Assembly: GCA_014379915.1 (NCBI GenBank)
Contig: JACMKV010000141.1
Coordinates: forward strand, 1 to 13,858
DNA length: 13,858 bases
From: Burkholderiales bacterium
Lineage (GTDB): Bacteria > Pseudomonadota > Gammaproteobacteria > Burkholderiales > JACMKV01
Direction of reading: 5' to 3'
In this document: piece after piece, positions 4,758 through 13,253 of the stretch
Layout: the number at the start of each line of letters is the position of its first letter
Position numbering within the stretch: the first letter of the stretch is position 1
Made by a program: the position numbers and the translations under genes
The notes under the pieces: model-generated
The model's input: the letters and a program-made list of their open reading frames with translations, nothing else
Databases searched by the model: none
Told to the model about the DNA's origin: nothing

Positions 4758-7139
4758 CTAGAACAGCTGATCGCGTATGTCCTCGCGCGGCCGAAACGGA
4801 CTGGGACCAGACAGAATTTCGATCGGCGGCGGTTCCTGTATTGCCGGCAAGTTTTCGTGATAGAAATATTCGGTCACACCGCCGGTGGCGAGGGTCGGAT
4901 CCTGCAAACCTGTATCCGGATTGATGATGACGTCGTCGACGCCCTCCGGAATCAGGGGCGTTTCCTGGGGGACGTTTTTCAGCACCTTGCCCATGTAGTT
5001 CATCCAGATCGGCAAGGCCGCCTGTGAGCCGGTTTCGTTCTGGCCTAGCGAGCGTGGCGTATCGAAACCGATCCAGGCAATCGCTACCAGGCTCGGCTGA
5101 AAACCTGCAAACCACGCATCCACCTGATCGTTTGTCGTGCCAGTTTTGCCTGCAAGATCGGTTCGCCCAAGTTGCATCGCCCGGATACCCGTCCCCTGCC
5201 TGACCACATCGCGCATAAGACTGGTCACGATAAACGCGTTGCGCGGATCGATCACGCGTTCCGCGCCTTCGCCAGCTACCGGCGGGTTCGATTCGGCAAT
5301 CAGCGTGCCATTGGCGTCCGTGATGCGCTGAATGAAATAAGGCTGAACGCGGTAGCCGCCATTTGCAAAGACCGAGTAACCCGTCGCCAGTTGCAGCGGG
5401 CTAGCCATGCCCGCGCCCAGCGCCATCGTAAGATATGCCGGATGGAGCTTCGGATCGAAACCAAAACGCGTAATGTAATCCTGTGCGTACTGCGGCCCGA
5501 TTGCCTGCAAGATGCGGATCGATACGAGGTTTTTTGACTTGGCCAGCGCGGTGCGCAAACGGATCGGGCCGGCGTAGGCGTTATCGAAATTCTTTGGCTC
5601 CCAGCGTTCGGAGCCGGTTTGTGCGGCATCGATCACGAGCGGCGCATCGTTGATGACGGTCGCTGGCGTGAAGCCTTTCTCGAGCGCAGCCGAATAAATA
5701 AACGGCTTGAAGCTCGAACCGGGCTGGCGAAATGCCTGGGTCACGTGGTTGAACTTGTTGCGATCGAAGTCGAAACCGCCGATCAGCGCCTGGATCGCGC
5801 CGTTTTTTGGATCCATCGATACCAACGCCGCTTCCACTGCCGGTAATTGGCTGATCTGCCATTGCTTCCCGGCGTCTTTCCTGGCAGTTTCTTTGTCCGG
5901 CTGTTTATCCGCCGGCTGAACGCGTATCACCGACCCGCGACGGAGCCGCTGATTGGCCTTCGCCTTGTCGCCCAGCATTTTTTGCGAGAACTTGAGGCCT
6001 TCGCCGCCGATCTCTATGGTCTCGCCGCCTTTCGAATACGCCTTGACTGTTTTTGGGCTGGCGGCCAGGACGACGGCCGGATGCAAGCCGCCAATCTCGA
6101 CGTAATCCGCCAATGCATCTTCGATCGCCTCCTCGGTCGGGCGCGCCGGCAATTCAACGAAGGCTTCCGGTCCGCGGTAGCCGTGCCTGCGGTCGTAATC
6201 CATGACCCCTTTATGCAGCGCGGCGTAGGCGGCTTTCTGGTGGTCCGGGTCGAGCGTGGTATAAACCTTGAAACCCTTGGTGTAAGCCTCGTCGCCATAG
6301 CGCTCTACCATTGCCTGGCGTACCAACTCGGCGAAATATTGCGCATTGACCGAAAATCGCTGGCGCTCTTCCTCTTTCTCGTCTTTCGCTCTTGCCACTA
6401 GCTTTTCCGCGTCCTGCAGCTGCGCATCGGTGATGAAATTCAGTTCACGCATACGGCGCAGCACGTATTGCTGGCGCAGCTTTGCACGTTGCGGGTTGAC
6501 CACCGGGTTGTAGCGCGAAGGCGCTTTCGGCAAACCCGCAAGCGTCGCGATCTCCGCCAAATTGAGTTGATCGAGGTTCTTGCCGTAGTAGACCTGTGCT
6601 GCCGCGGCAAAGCCATACGAGCGTTGGCCGAGATAAATCTGGTTGATATAGAGCTGCAGGATTTCGTCCTTGCTCAGACTGTGTTCGATCTTGAATGCCA
6701 GCAGCGCCTCGTTGAACTTCCGCGTCATGGTTTTTTCCGTCGTCAGGAAAAAGTTGCGGGCGACCTGCATGGTAATCGTGCTGGCGCCCTGGCGGGCTGT
6801 CGACGACATGAAGTTGGCATAGGTCGCGCGCAGCACACCGAGGTAATCGACGCCGCTGTGCTCGTAAAAACGCTCATCCTCAGCGGCGATAATCGCTTGC
6901 CGCATCGCAAGCGGCACGTCCTTGATCTGCACGAGCGCGCGTCGTTCTTCGCCAAACTCGCCGATCAACTCGCTGGATGCGTCGTAAATCCGCAGTGGAA
7001 CTTTGGGCTGGTAATCGGTCAGCGCCTCGAGCGAAGGCAGACTTGCATAAGCGATGAGGGCTGCAAAGCCAAGCAGGATGCCGCCCAGCAAACCGAATCC
7101 GAGCAGGAAGAATAATGGATAAGTTAACCAACGCGACAT
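4758..7139 (-). CDS. mrcA: Penicillin-binding protein 1A (bifunctional glycosyltransferase/transpeptidase)
   Basis: The 793-residue class A PBP builds peptidoglycan at the inner membrane. A short cytoplasmic start is followed by one transmembrane helix (about 8-32). The GT51 glycosyltransferase domain shows IIAAEDERFYEHSGVD (catalytic E87), QGASTITMQ (117-125) and the later INQIYLG motif. A linker/OB-type domain lies around 300-420. The transpeptidase domain has SSFK (S475, K478), SKN (S535-N537) and KTGT (K665). Length is close to the usual 770-850 residues. The ATG at 7139 has AGGA about eight bases upstream, one of the few good ribosome-binding sites in the window. The gene is divergent from the pilM operon, the usual arrangement in beta- and gammaproteobacteria. 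It is also called ponA. Confidence 0.97.
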   Translation of the reverse strand: MSRWLTYPLFFLLGFGLLGGILLGFAALIAYASLPSLEALTDYQPKVPLRIYDASSELIGEFGEERRALVQIKDVPLAMRQAIIAAEDERFYEHSGVDYLGVLRATYANFMSSTARQGASTITMQVARNFFLTTEKTMTRKFNEALLAFKIEHSLSKDEILQLYINQIYLGQRSYGFAAAAQVYYGKNLDQLNLAEIATLAGLPKAPSRYNPVVNPQRAKLRQQYVLRRMRELNFITDAQLQDAEKLVARAKDEKEEERQRFSVNAQYFAELVRQAMVERYGDEAYTKGFKVYTTLDPDHQKAAYAALHKGVMDYDRRHGYRGPEAFVELPARPTEEAIEDALADYVEIGGLHPAVVLAASPKTVKAYSKGGETIEIGGEGLKFSQKMLGDKAKANQRLRRGSVIRVQPADKQPDKETARKDAGKQWQISQLPAVEAALVSMDPKNGAIQALIGGFDFDRNKFNHVTQAFRQPGSSFKPFIYSAALEKGFTPATVINDAPLVIDAAQTGSERWEPKNFDNAYAGPIRLRTALAKSKNLVSIRILQAIGPQYAQDYITRFGFDPKLHPAYLTMALGAGMASPLQLATGYSVFANGGYRVQPYFIQRITDANGTLIAESNPPVAGEGAERVIDPRNAFIVTSLMRDVVRQGTGIRAMQLGRTDLAGKTGTTNDQVDAWFAGFQPSLVAIAWIGFDTPRSLGQNETGSQAALPIWMNYMGKVLKNVPQETPLIPEGVDDVIINPDTGLQDPTLATGGVTEYFYHENLPAIQEPPPIEILSGPSPFRPREDIRDQLF

Positions 7140-7184
7140 TGCTAATTCCTATGACAGCCTGAGTGCGGCGGCCGACTCGAATTA

Positions 7185-7216
7185 ATTATACGCACCGTTG
7201 CCGCCGTGATTGTAAA
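7185..7216 (-). promoter_or_regulatory. Candidate sigma70 promoter for mrcA
   Basis: On the minus strand a perfect TATAAT (plus-strand ATTATA, 7185-7190) lies 45 bp upstream of the mrcA ATG. TTTACA (plus 7211-7216) is the nearest -35-like hexamer, with a long 20-bp spacer, so the -35 assignment is weak. Confidence 0.45.
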
Positions 7217-7457
7217 GGGCTCGCTGCATTAAAGGCTGGGCATGTTTCATTTCACGGCGCGCTCGCATTTGCCGATGATCGCTGCCTTAGTCCGTCACAA
7301 ACTGCCGCATCCTGCTGAGCGGATTCGCGGCATCGTTGGGTTTGCCGACGGCTCCCCCAAGACAATTCCCCTACTGACGCTAAAACACCAATGGCATAAA
7401 GCTTGCGCGAAGCGATGGAGTTGGATCGCAACCACAAATTGAAGTATACACAAAAGC

Positions 7458-7486
7458 TTTACTTTACCTAATCTTGTGAATATACT
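7458..7486 (+). promoter_or_regulatory. Candidate sigma70 promoter of the pilMNOPQ operon
   Basis: TTTACT (7458-7463) and TATACT (7481-7486, one mismatch from consensus) are separated by exactly 17 bp. The predicted start is near 7493, about 30 nt before the pilM ATG. An imperfect inverted repeat flanks the element (see the separate entry). Confidence 0.55.
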
Positions 7487-7510
7487 TTAATGTGAAATAT
7501 GTGAAGTAAA
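7458..7510. repeat. Imperfect inverted repeat around the pilM promoter
   Basis: TTTACTTTA (7458-7466) and TGAAGTAAA (7502-7510) are reverse complements at 8 of 9 positions, 35 bp apart. They bracket the -10 and predicted transcription start. This could be a pair of binding half-sites for a regulator, or chance in A/T-rich DNA. Confidence 0.35.
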
Positions 7511-7523
7511 CGCATAACACATT

Positions 7524-8627
7524 ATGATAAAAGAGAAATTTAAATTCAGATTTGCGTTACTAGATAACTTGCTGTCGAGCCAGTCGGAAGTTCTGCTGGG
7601 CGCCGATATCAGTTCGTCGTCTGTGAAGATGGTCGAATTAACCAGCGTCGGTAAGCTCTATCGGATCGAGCGCTATGTGATCGAGCCCCTGCCTGCCGAC
7701 GCCGTGGTAGACGGCAATCTTGCCAATCTTGAGGCCGTTACCGAAGCGCTCAAGCGCGGTTGGAAGCGCATGGGCGCTCGCGTAAAAAATCTTGCGCTCG
7801 CCCTGCCTTCGACCGCTGTGATCACGAAAAAGATCATCGTTACCGCCGGGTTGCGCGAGGACGAGCTGGAAATGCAGGTCGAGACCGAGGCCAATCAACA
7901 CATCCCGTTCCCGCTTGATGAGGTCAACCTGGATTTTCAGGTGCTCGGGCCGCTGGCCGGCAGTAATGAAGACGTCGAAGTGCTGATCGCGGCCTCGCGC
8001 AGGGAAAAAGTCGAGGACCGCATTGCCGCGGTCGAGGGTGCCGGACTGAAAGCGGTGGTAGTGGACGTCGAGCAGTTCGCTACCCAGACCGCGTTCGAAT
8101 TGATCGATGTTCATCTTCCGAATCAGGGTAAAGATCAACTGATCGCGGTCGTCGATATTGGCGCTGCCATGACCACGATCAATGTTATCCGTAACCGCCA
8201 GTCGGTTTACCTGCGCGAACAGCCGTTCGGCGGCAACGCGCTGACGCACGACATCCGCCAGCATTTTGGATTGTCGGCGGATGAGGCCGAAGTGGCGAAG
8301 CGCAACGGCGGCCTGCCGCGAAATTACGAGTCCGACGTACTGCGCCCGTTCATGGAAAGTGTTGCGACCGAAGTTGCGCGGGCACTGCAATTCTTCTTCA
8401 CCTCGACGCAGTTCACCCAAGTCCATCATCTTTTCCTGGCCGGTGGCTGCGCGGCGATTCCCGGGCTCGATGTGCTGGTCGCTGAACACACGCAAATCAC
8501 GACCGGAATCGCCAATCCATTCGCCAACATGGCTTTGTCGTCGAAGATCAGGCCACGCCATCTGGCCAGCGATGCACCTTCTCTGGTAGTCGCCTGCGGT
8601 CTGGCCATGAGGAGGTTCGACTCATGA
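7524..8627 (+). CDS. pilM: Type IV pilus assembly protein PilM
   Basis: PilM is a cytoplasmic actin-like (ASKHA fold) protein that binds the N-terminus of PilN and links the pilus motor side to the alignment complex. The 367-residue product shows the family's nucleotide-binding pattern: LLGADISSSSVKMVEL near residues 24-39, VVDIGAAMTTINVI near 208-221, and LFLAGGCAAIPGL near 303-315. The IPFPLDEV segment typical of PilM is at about 127-134. The ATG at 7524 has no Shine-Dalgarno but is the only plausible start for the full-length family N-terminus. The stop overlaps the pilN start by four bases (ATGA, 8624-8627), which suggests translational coupling. It is the first gene of the operon. Confidence 0.97.
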   Translation: MIKEKFKFRFALLDNLLSSQSEVLLGADISSSSVKMVELTSVGKLYRIERYVIEPLPADAVVDGNLANLEAVTEALKRGWKRMGARVKNLALALPSTAVITKKIIVTAGLREDELEMQVETEANQHIPFPLDEVNLDFQVLGPLAGSNEDVEVLIAASRREKVEDRIAAVEGAGLKAVVVDVEQFATQTAFELIDVHLPNQGKDQLIAVVDIGAAMTTINVIRNRQSVYLREQPFGGNALTHDIRQHFGLSADEAEVAKRNGGLPRNYESDVLRPFMESVATEVARALQFFFTSTQFTQVHHLFLAGGCAAIPGLDVLVAEHTQITTGIANPFANMALSSKIRPRHLASDAPSLVVACGLAMRRFDS

Positions 8628-9229
8628 TACGCATCAATCTGCTGCCGCATCGCGAAATGAAGCGCGCTGCCAAGCAGCGCGAATTCTACGTTTTCGCCGG
8701 CGCCACCGCGTTTCTCGGCGTTGCGATCTGGTTCGCGGTGCACGGCATCAACAGTAGCCGCGTCGAAAATCAGATGAGCCGCAATAGCTACCTCGAAACG
8801 GAGATTGCCACGCTCGATAAACAGATCGAGGAAATTCGCAAGATCAAGGAATTGACCCAGGCACTGCTGGGCCGCAAAGCGGTCGTCGAAACGCTGCAGG
8901 GCAATCGTGCTGAAACCGTGCATGTGCTCGATCAGATGGCGCGTCAATTACCTGACGGCGTCTATTTGAAAGGGATCAAGCAAGCCGGCAACAGCCTTAG
9001 CCTGAGCGGTTACGCGCAATCGAACGCTCGCGTCTCGACCCTGATGCGCAACCTCGATTCATCGCCGTGGCTCGAATTGCCGGCGCTAGTCGAAATCAAG
9101 GCGGCGCAGCAAGGTACGACGCGCCTGTCCGAGTTTAGCCTGAACCTGAAGACCACTCGCGAGGCGCCGACTGCAGAATCGCCAACACCGAAGTTGGCGG
9201 CACAGCGGACCAAGGATAAAGCGCTATGA
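8624..9229 (+). CDS. pilN: Type IV pilus inner-membrane alignment protein PilN
   Basis: The 201-residue protein begins with MIRINLLPHRE; the INLLP motif is the cytoplasmic peptide that PilM grips. A transmembrane helix follows (about 23-44, VFAGATAFLGVAIWFAVHGI). A coiled-coil region rich in E, I, K and L comes next (about 55-85), and then a periplasmic ferredoxin-like domain with LPDGVYLKGI and LSLSGYAQSNARV. PilN pairs with PilO in the inner membrane. The start overlaps pilM by ATGA and the end overlaps pilO by ATGA (9226-9229). The last 20 residues are polar and low complexity. Confidence 0.96.
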   Translation: MIRINLLPHREMKRAAKQREFYVFAGATAFLGVAIWFAVHGINSSRVENQMSRNSYLETEIATLDKQIEEIRKIKELTQALLGRKAVVETLQGNRAETVHVLDQMARQLPDGVYLKGIKQAGNSLSLSGYAQSNARVSTLMRNLDSSPWLELPALVEIKAAQQGTTRLSEFSLNLKTTREAPTAESPTPKLAAQRTKDKAL

Positions 9230-9855
9230 CATTCGAGGATTTCAAAGGGCTGAGCCTCAAGACGGTCGGCTCATGGCCGATCATGCCGAAGCTCGGCGCG
9301 CTGCTGGTTTTACTGCTCGTAATTGTCGGCGCGGCTTACTGGTTCGACTGGCAAAACCAGTTGATTGAACTGGAAACGGCCGAGTACAAGGAAGCCGAGT
9401 TGCGCACCAAATTCATGGATCGCAAGAAGCTCGCGGTCAACCTCGATGCGTATCGCCTGCAGTTGGCCGAGATCGAGCGATCGTTCGGCGCGCTGCTCAA
9501 ACAGCTCCCGAGCAAATCCGAAATGGAGGCGCTCTTGACCGACATCAATCAGGCCGGGCTTGGCCGCGGCTTGCAGTTCGAATTGTTCAGGCCGGCGACG
9601 CAGGAGAGCGTTTCCGAGTTTTACGCTGAACTGCCGATCGCGATCCGGGTGACCGGCTCGTATCACGACATCGGCGCATTCGCCAGCGACATCGCGCAGC
9701 TGTCACGCATCGTTACGCTGAACGACATGAACATTAGCGGCGGCAAGGACGGGCTGCTGGCGATGGATGCCGTCGCCAAAACCTACCGTTACTTGGACGA
9801 AGAGGAAGTATCCAAACAGAAAAGGGCGGCTAAAGACAAGGCGGCAAAAAAATGA
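9226..9855 (+). CDS. pilO: Type IV pilus inner-membrane alignment protein PilO
   Basis: The 209-residue product has a short cytoplasmic segment, one transmembrane helix (about 25-43, LGALLVLLLVIVGAAYWF), a coiled coil rich in E, L and K (about 48-90), and a periplasmic domain containing the family landmark LLKQLPSKSEMEALLTDI. FELFRPATQESVSEFYAELP follows, then IRVTGSYHDIGAFASDIAQL; these strongly match the PilO periplasmic fold. PilO forms a heterodimer with PilN and contacts PilP. The C-terminus is Lys/Ala-rich. Its stop overlaps the pilP start (ATGA at 9852-9855). Confidence 0.97.
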   Translation: MTFEDFKGLSLKTVGSWPIMPKLGALLVLLLVIVGAAYWFDWQNQLIELETAEYKEAELRTKFMDRKKLAVNLDAYRLQLAEIERSFGALLKQLPSKSEMEALLTDINQAGLGRGLQFELFRPATQESVSEFYAELPIAIRVTGSYHDIGAFASDIAQLSRIVTLNDMNISGGKDGLLAMDAVAKTYRYLDEEEVSKQKRAAKDKAAKK

Positions 9856-10379
9856 TGCGGACTAAATTTCTCATGGCATTGGCAGGCGCGCTCGTGATCG
9901 GCTGCGGCGGCGAATCGCATCAGGATCTGCGCCAGTTCGTCAAGGATTCGGGCAACGGTTTGCCAGTACATATCGACCCGCTGCCCCAGGCGATCGCGTA
10001 TGAGCCGGTCACTTACGCGGCGTTCGAGCTGCCCAATCCGTTCGAGCCGCGCAAAGTCGAATTGGCCAAGGGCCAGAGCAGCGGTTTGCAGCCCGATCTC
10101 AATCGGCGCAAGGAGCCTCTCGAAGCATTTCCGCTGGATAACCTGAAAATGGTTGGCACCTTATATAGAGACCGCATTACCTACGCGCTGCTCAGAACCC
10201 CGGACAACACGATTTACAGAGTAAAAACCGGTAATTACATGGGACAGGATTTTGGCATCGTCGCAGAAATTTCCGACGCTGCGGTGAATTTGAAAGAGAT
10301 CGTGCAGGATGGCGCGGGTGATTGGACCGAACGGGCAAGCAGCCTGCTATTGCAGGACGAACAGGAGCAGAAAAAATGA
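9852..10379 (+). CDS. pilP: Type IV pilus assembly lipoprotein PilP
   Basis: PilP is a periplasmic lipoprotein that connects PilN/PilO to the PilQ secretin. The 175-residue precursor has a signal with lipobox VIGC (Cys18), then an extended unstructured segment that contains YEPVTYAAFELPNPFEPRK, typical of the family. The C-terminal HQ/beta domain (about 90-155) includes FPLDNLKMVGTLYRDRITYA and VKTGNYMGQDFGIVAEI. Two adjacent ATGs (9852, 9855) are possible; the first gives the ATGA overlap seen throughout this operon. The stop overlaps the pilQ start in the same way. Confidence 0.96.
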   Translation: MMRTKFLMALAGALVIGCGGESHQDLRQFVKDSGNGLPVHIDPLPQAIAYEPVTYAAFELPNPFEPRKVELAKGQSSGLQPDLNRRKEPLEAFPLDNLKMVGTLYRDRITYALLRTPDNTIYRVKTGNYMGQDFGIVAEISDAAVNLKEIVQDGAGDWTERASSLLLQDEQEQKK

Positions 10380-12508
10380 TGAAGTCACTGATTACGCTTA
10401 AATGTATCGCCGGCCTCGCGTGCCTGACGGCGTTTGTATCGGCGAGCCTCGCGCTCGCTGCGCCCAAGCCGGAAGACGCGGGGCCGAACAGCATCCAGGC
10501 GATCGATGTATCCGACCTGCCCGGCTCCAAGCTGCTCGTAAAAATCACTCTGAAAGAGCCGCCGGCTGCCGTGCCAGCGGGCTTTACCATCAGCAATCCG
10601 CCGCGCATCGCATTCGATTTCGCGAACACCACCAACGGGCTCGGAAAAAACTCGAAAGAAATCGGCGAAGGCAGCTTGCGCAGCCTCAACCTGGTTCAAG
10701 CCGGCGACCGTACCCGGCTTGTGATGAATTTGTCGAAGGCATCGACCTATGAAGCGCAGGTTGAAGGCAAGACCGTGATGGTAACCTTGCAAGCCGGAAG
10801 TGCGGCTGGCGCTTCGACCGGAAGCGGCGGTGCTTCGCGCTTTGCCGAAGCCCAGAATGGCGACCAACCGCATAGCTTGCGGGACATCGATTTCCGGCGC
10901 GGCAAAGACGGCGAAGGGCGCGTCGTTATCGACCTTTCCGACAATACGACCGGAATCGATCTACGCAAGCAGGGCAAGTCGATCGTGATCGATTTCATCC
11001 GGACCTCGCTGCCGAGTAATCTCGAACGTCGTCTCGATGTTGTCGATTTCGCTACGCCGGTGCAGACCGTGACTGCCACAACGCAGGGTGGCAATACTCG
11101 GGTCGTGATCGAGCCCAAAGGCATGTGGGAGCATTCGGCTTACCAGACCGACAACCGCTTCATAGTTGAGGTAAAACCGGTCGTCGAAGATCCGAACAAG
11201 CTCGTGCAAGGCGGTCGCCCTGGCTACAGCGGCGAAAAGCTGTCGCTGAATTTCCAGAACGTTGAAGTGCGTGCAGTGCTGCAAGTCATCGCCGACTTTA
11301 CCGGGCTCAATATCATCACCAGCGATACCGTCAGCGGCAACCTGACGCTGCGCCTGAAAGATGTGCCGTGGGATCAGGCGCTTGACATTATCCTGCAGAG
11401 CAAGGGTCTCGATTTGCGCAAGAACGGCAACGTGGTGCTGATCGCGCCGCGCGACGAGCTTGCCACCAAGGAAAAGCTCGAGCTCGAATCCAAGCAGCAG
11501 ATTTCCGATCTGGAGCCGACGCGTACCGAAAGCTTTCAGTTGAATTACCAGAAAGCCGAGGCGTTCCAGAAGATCCTGACCGACGACAAGCAGAAAATCC
11601 TGTCGAAGCGCGGCAGCGCGGTCATCGATCCGCGAACCAACACGCTGTTTGTCCAGGATATCGCGAGCCGGCTTGACGATGTTCGCGGCCTCATCAAGCG
11701 TATCGATATACCGGTTCGCCAGGTCATGATCGAAGCGCGTATCGTCGAAGCCGCGGATACGTTCAGCAAAAATCTTGGCGCGCGCCTTGGTCTGCATCAG
11801 CTTAATCCTTTGAACGAAGGGAATCTGAATGTTTTGCCGGGCGCCAGCTTGAACGACACTGCGTTCGATAGCGGACAAATCGCCAGTCCGGCGCCGACTT
11901 TGAATGATTTCACCAATGTGAATCTGCCCGCGGCCGGTATCGGCGGCGCCCTCCCGGGCGTGTTCTCCCTGGTGCTGTTCAGCAGCAGCCTCAGCCGCTT
12001 CCTGAACCTCGAAGTTTCGGCGCTGCAATCCGACGGCAAGGGCAAGATTATTTCCAGCCCGCGTGTCGTGACGGCCGATCAGGTGGAAGCGACCATCGAA
12101 CAGGGTACGGAAATTCCGTTCCTGCAGGCGAGCAGCAGCGGTGCTACCAGCGTGTCGTTCAAAAAAGCTGTGCTCGGTTTGAAGGTCAAGCCACAGATCA
12201 CACCCGATGACAACATCATCATGAACCTGAATGTCAACAAGGACAGCCGCGGCACCGATACAATCGCCGGGCCTGCGATTGATACCAAGCAGATTACGAC
12301 CCAGGTGCTCGTAGAAAACGGCGGAACGGTTGTGATCGGAGGCATCTACGAGCAAACCGAACGCGAAACGATCAACAAAGTGCCTTTGCTCGGCGACATT
12401 CCGGTGCTCGGTTATTTCTTCAAGAACAATCAGAAGACTGATGACCGCCGCGAGTTGCTGGTGTTTATCACGCCGAAAATCATCAAGGAAACACTCAGCG
12501 TGCGCTAA
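10376..12508 (+). CDS. pilQ: Type IV pilus secretin PilQ
   Basis: PilQ forms the outer-membrane ring through which the pilus passes. The 710-residue product has a Sec signal (about 1-28, ending ASLALA). Two AMIN domains follow (about 40-140 and 168-268), which in this family bind peptidoglycan. An STN domain comes next (about 287-358, LSLNFQNVEVRAVLQVIADF), then a secretin short N domain (about 385-455, with AVIDPRTNTLFVQD), and the secretin barrel domain to the end. The last domain carries GKIISSPRVVTAD and VPLLGDIPVLGYFFKNN and finishes with LLVFITPKII. ATG 10376 is preferred over an upstream GTG/TTG-type extension because it begins a clean signal peptide and overlaps the pilP stop. A strong intrinsic terminator follows, so transcription of the pil operon probably ends here. 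Confidence 0.97.
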   Translation: MMKSLITLKCIAGLACLTAFVSASLALAAPKPEDAGPNSIQAIDVSDLPGSKLLVKITLKEPPAAVPAGFTISNPPRIAFDFANTTNGLGKNSKEIGEGSLRSLNLVQAGDRTRLVMNLSKASTYEAQVEGKTVMVTLQAGSAAGASTGSGGASRFAEAQNGDQPHSLRDIDFRRGKDGEGRVVIDLSDNTTGIDLRKQGKSIVIDFIRTSLPSNLERRLDVVDFATPVQTVTATTQGGNTRVVIEPKGMWEHSAYQTDNRFIVEVKPVVEDPNKLVQGGRPGYSGEKLSLNFQNVEVRAVLQVIADFTGLNIITSDTVSGNLTLRLKDVPWDQALDIILQSKGLDLRKNGNVVLIAPRDELATKEKLELESKQQISDLEPTRTESFQLNYQKAEAFQKILTDDKQKILSKRGSAVIDPRTNTLFVQDIASRLDDVRGLIKRIDIPVRQVMIEARIVEAADTFSKNLGARLGLHQLNPLNEGNLNVLPGASLNDTAFDSGQIASPAPTLNDFTNVNLPAAGIGGALPGVFSLVLFSSSLSRFLNLEVSALQSDGKGKIISSPRVVTADQVEATIEQGTEIPFLQASSSGATSVSFKKAVLGLKVKPQITPDDNIIMNLNVNKDSRGTDTIAGPAIDTKQITTQVLVENGGTVVIGGIYEQTERETINKVPLLGDIPVLGYFFKNNQKTDDRRELLVFITPKIIKETLSVR

Positions 12509-12523
12509 GCTCGCGTTCGGTTA

Positions 12524-12557
12524 AAAGACGGCGGCCCAGTGCCGCCGTCTTTCTTTT
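12524..12557 (+). terminator. Rho-independent terminator after pilQ
   Basis: A perfect 12-bp inverted repeat AAAGACGGCGGC / GCCGCCGTCTTT (12524-12535 and 12541-12552) with a 5-nt loop is followed by CTTTT. The A-rich and T-rich ends could let it act in both directions, but no convergent gene exists here. It separates pilQ from aroK. Confidence 0.9.
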
Positions 12558-12578
12558 ACGGACATCGGTCCGGCGTGC

Positions 12579-12608
12579 TTGCCTCGTGGTCGCTTTGCTC
12601 CTTAGAAT
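12579..12608 (+). promoter_or_regulatory. Candidate sigma70 promoter for aroK
   Basis: TTGCCT (12579-12584) and TAGAAT (12603-12608) are spaced by 18 bp, directly downstream of the pilQ terminator. The predicted transcription start near 12615 coincides with the annotated aroK ATG, so the message would be leaderless or start codon choice is wrong. Confidence 0.45.
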
Positions 12609-12614
12609 CCGTGG

Positions 12615-13223
12615 ATGAGTGATGCGCCGATTGAACCCCTGCCCGATGTACCCGCCAACATCGTGCCCGCCAACATTTTCCTGATTGGGATGATGGGGGC
12701 CGGCAAAACCTCGGTCGGCCGAGTACTGGCCAAGCGTCTCGGCAAGGCTTTCTACGATTCCGATCACGAGGTCGTGCGACGCACGGGTGCTACGATTCCG
12801 CTGATCTTCGAGATCGAAGGCGAAGCCGGTTTTCGCACACGGGAAACTGCCGTTCTCGGCGAGCTGGCCCAACTGCAGAATATCGTGGTTGCGACGGGTG
12901 GCGGTATCGTGTTGCGCGAGGAGAATCGGGCGTTGCTGAAGCGCTCCGGCTGCATTGTCTATTTGCGCGCGACCGTGCACGAACTGTGGCAGCGAACGCG
13001 CCACGACAAAAACCGTCCACTCCTGCAAATCGCCGATCCGCAAGCGAAGCTGGCTGAGCTTCATGCCATGCGCGATCCGCTTTATCTCGAGATTGCCGAT
13101 ATCGTCATAGACTCAAGCCGCCAAAGTCTACGCAACCTGGCTTGCGCGCTCGAATCCAAACTCGCTTTGCGGCACCGCTGTTCGGCCGCGCCTCCGCTGA
13201 CGTCAGCGACACCCGGCGCATAA
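12615..13223 (+). CDS. aroK: Shikimate kinase
   Basis: AroK phosphorylates shikimate with ATP in the cytoplasm, the fifth step toward chorismate. The 202-residue product has the Walker A motif GMMGAGKT (25-32), the shikimate/Mg-binding DSD (48-50), GFRTRE (72-77, substrate Arg), GGG (95-97), the lid segment DKNRPLL (131-137) and the C-terminal AMRDPLY with its substrate Arg (153). It is 25-30 residues longer than the compact family form because of an N-terminal lead of about 20 residues and a low-complexity tail. The lead contains a tandem VPANI duplication. ATG 12615 lacks a Shine-Dalgarno; GTG 12663, which gives VPANIFLIG, is a conceivable alternative start. aroB follows after 30 bp, the standard aroKB pair. 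Confidence 0.95.
   Translation: MSDAPIEPLPDVPANIVPANIFLIGMMGAGKTSVGRVLAKRLGKAFYDSDHEVVRRTGATIPLIFEIEGEAGFRTRETAVLGELAQLQNIVVATGGGIVLREENRALLKRSGCIVYLRATVHELWQRTRHDKNRPLLQIADPQAKLAELHAMRDPLYLEIADIVIDSSRQSLRNLACALESKLALRHRCSAAPPLTSATPGA
12648..12677 (+). repeat. 15-bp tandem duplication in the aroK N-terminal region
   Basis: GTACCCGCCAACATC (12648-12662) and GTGCCCGCCAACATT (12663-12677) are adjacent and differ at two third-codon positions. They encode VPANI twice (residues 12-16 and 17-21), just before the first beta strand of the kinase. The reading frame is kept. Confidence 0.85.
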
Positions 13224-13253
13224 TTAATGCGCGACTTTATCTAAGCGAACTCG

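Larger units (their letters stand above)
7140..7523. other. Divergent regulatory region between mrcA and pilM
   Basis: No convincing gene occupies this 384-bp stretch; short open frames inside lack ribosome-binding sites and recognisable motifs. The mrcA side holds a minus-strand -10 element (7185-7190). The pilM-proximal 80 bp (about 7435-7523) is sharply A/T-rich compared with its surroundings and holds the pilM promoter and an inverted repeat. The middle (about 7220-7430) shows nothing recognisable. Confidence 0.6.

Noticed and set aside
6468..7115. Plus-strand open frame (215 codons) opposite the mrcA glycosyltransferase domain
   Set aside because: Antisense to a domain with clear catalytic motifs; no signal for translation.
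7242..7442. 66-codon open frame in the mrcA-pilM intergenic region
   Set aside because: No Shine-Dalgarno, no motif, and its end lies in front of the A/T-rich promoter block; it probably reflects chance.
10961..12355. Very long minus-strand open frame (464 codons) opposite pilQ
   Set aside because: It mirrors the secretin coding sequence codon by codon, has no start signal, and its composition (rich in D, R, Q, H, I) is typical of antisense reading.
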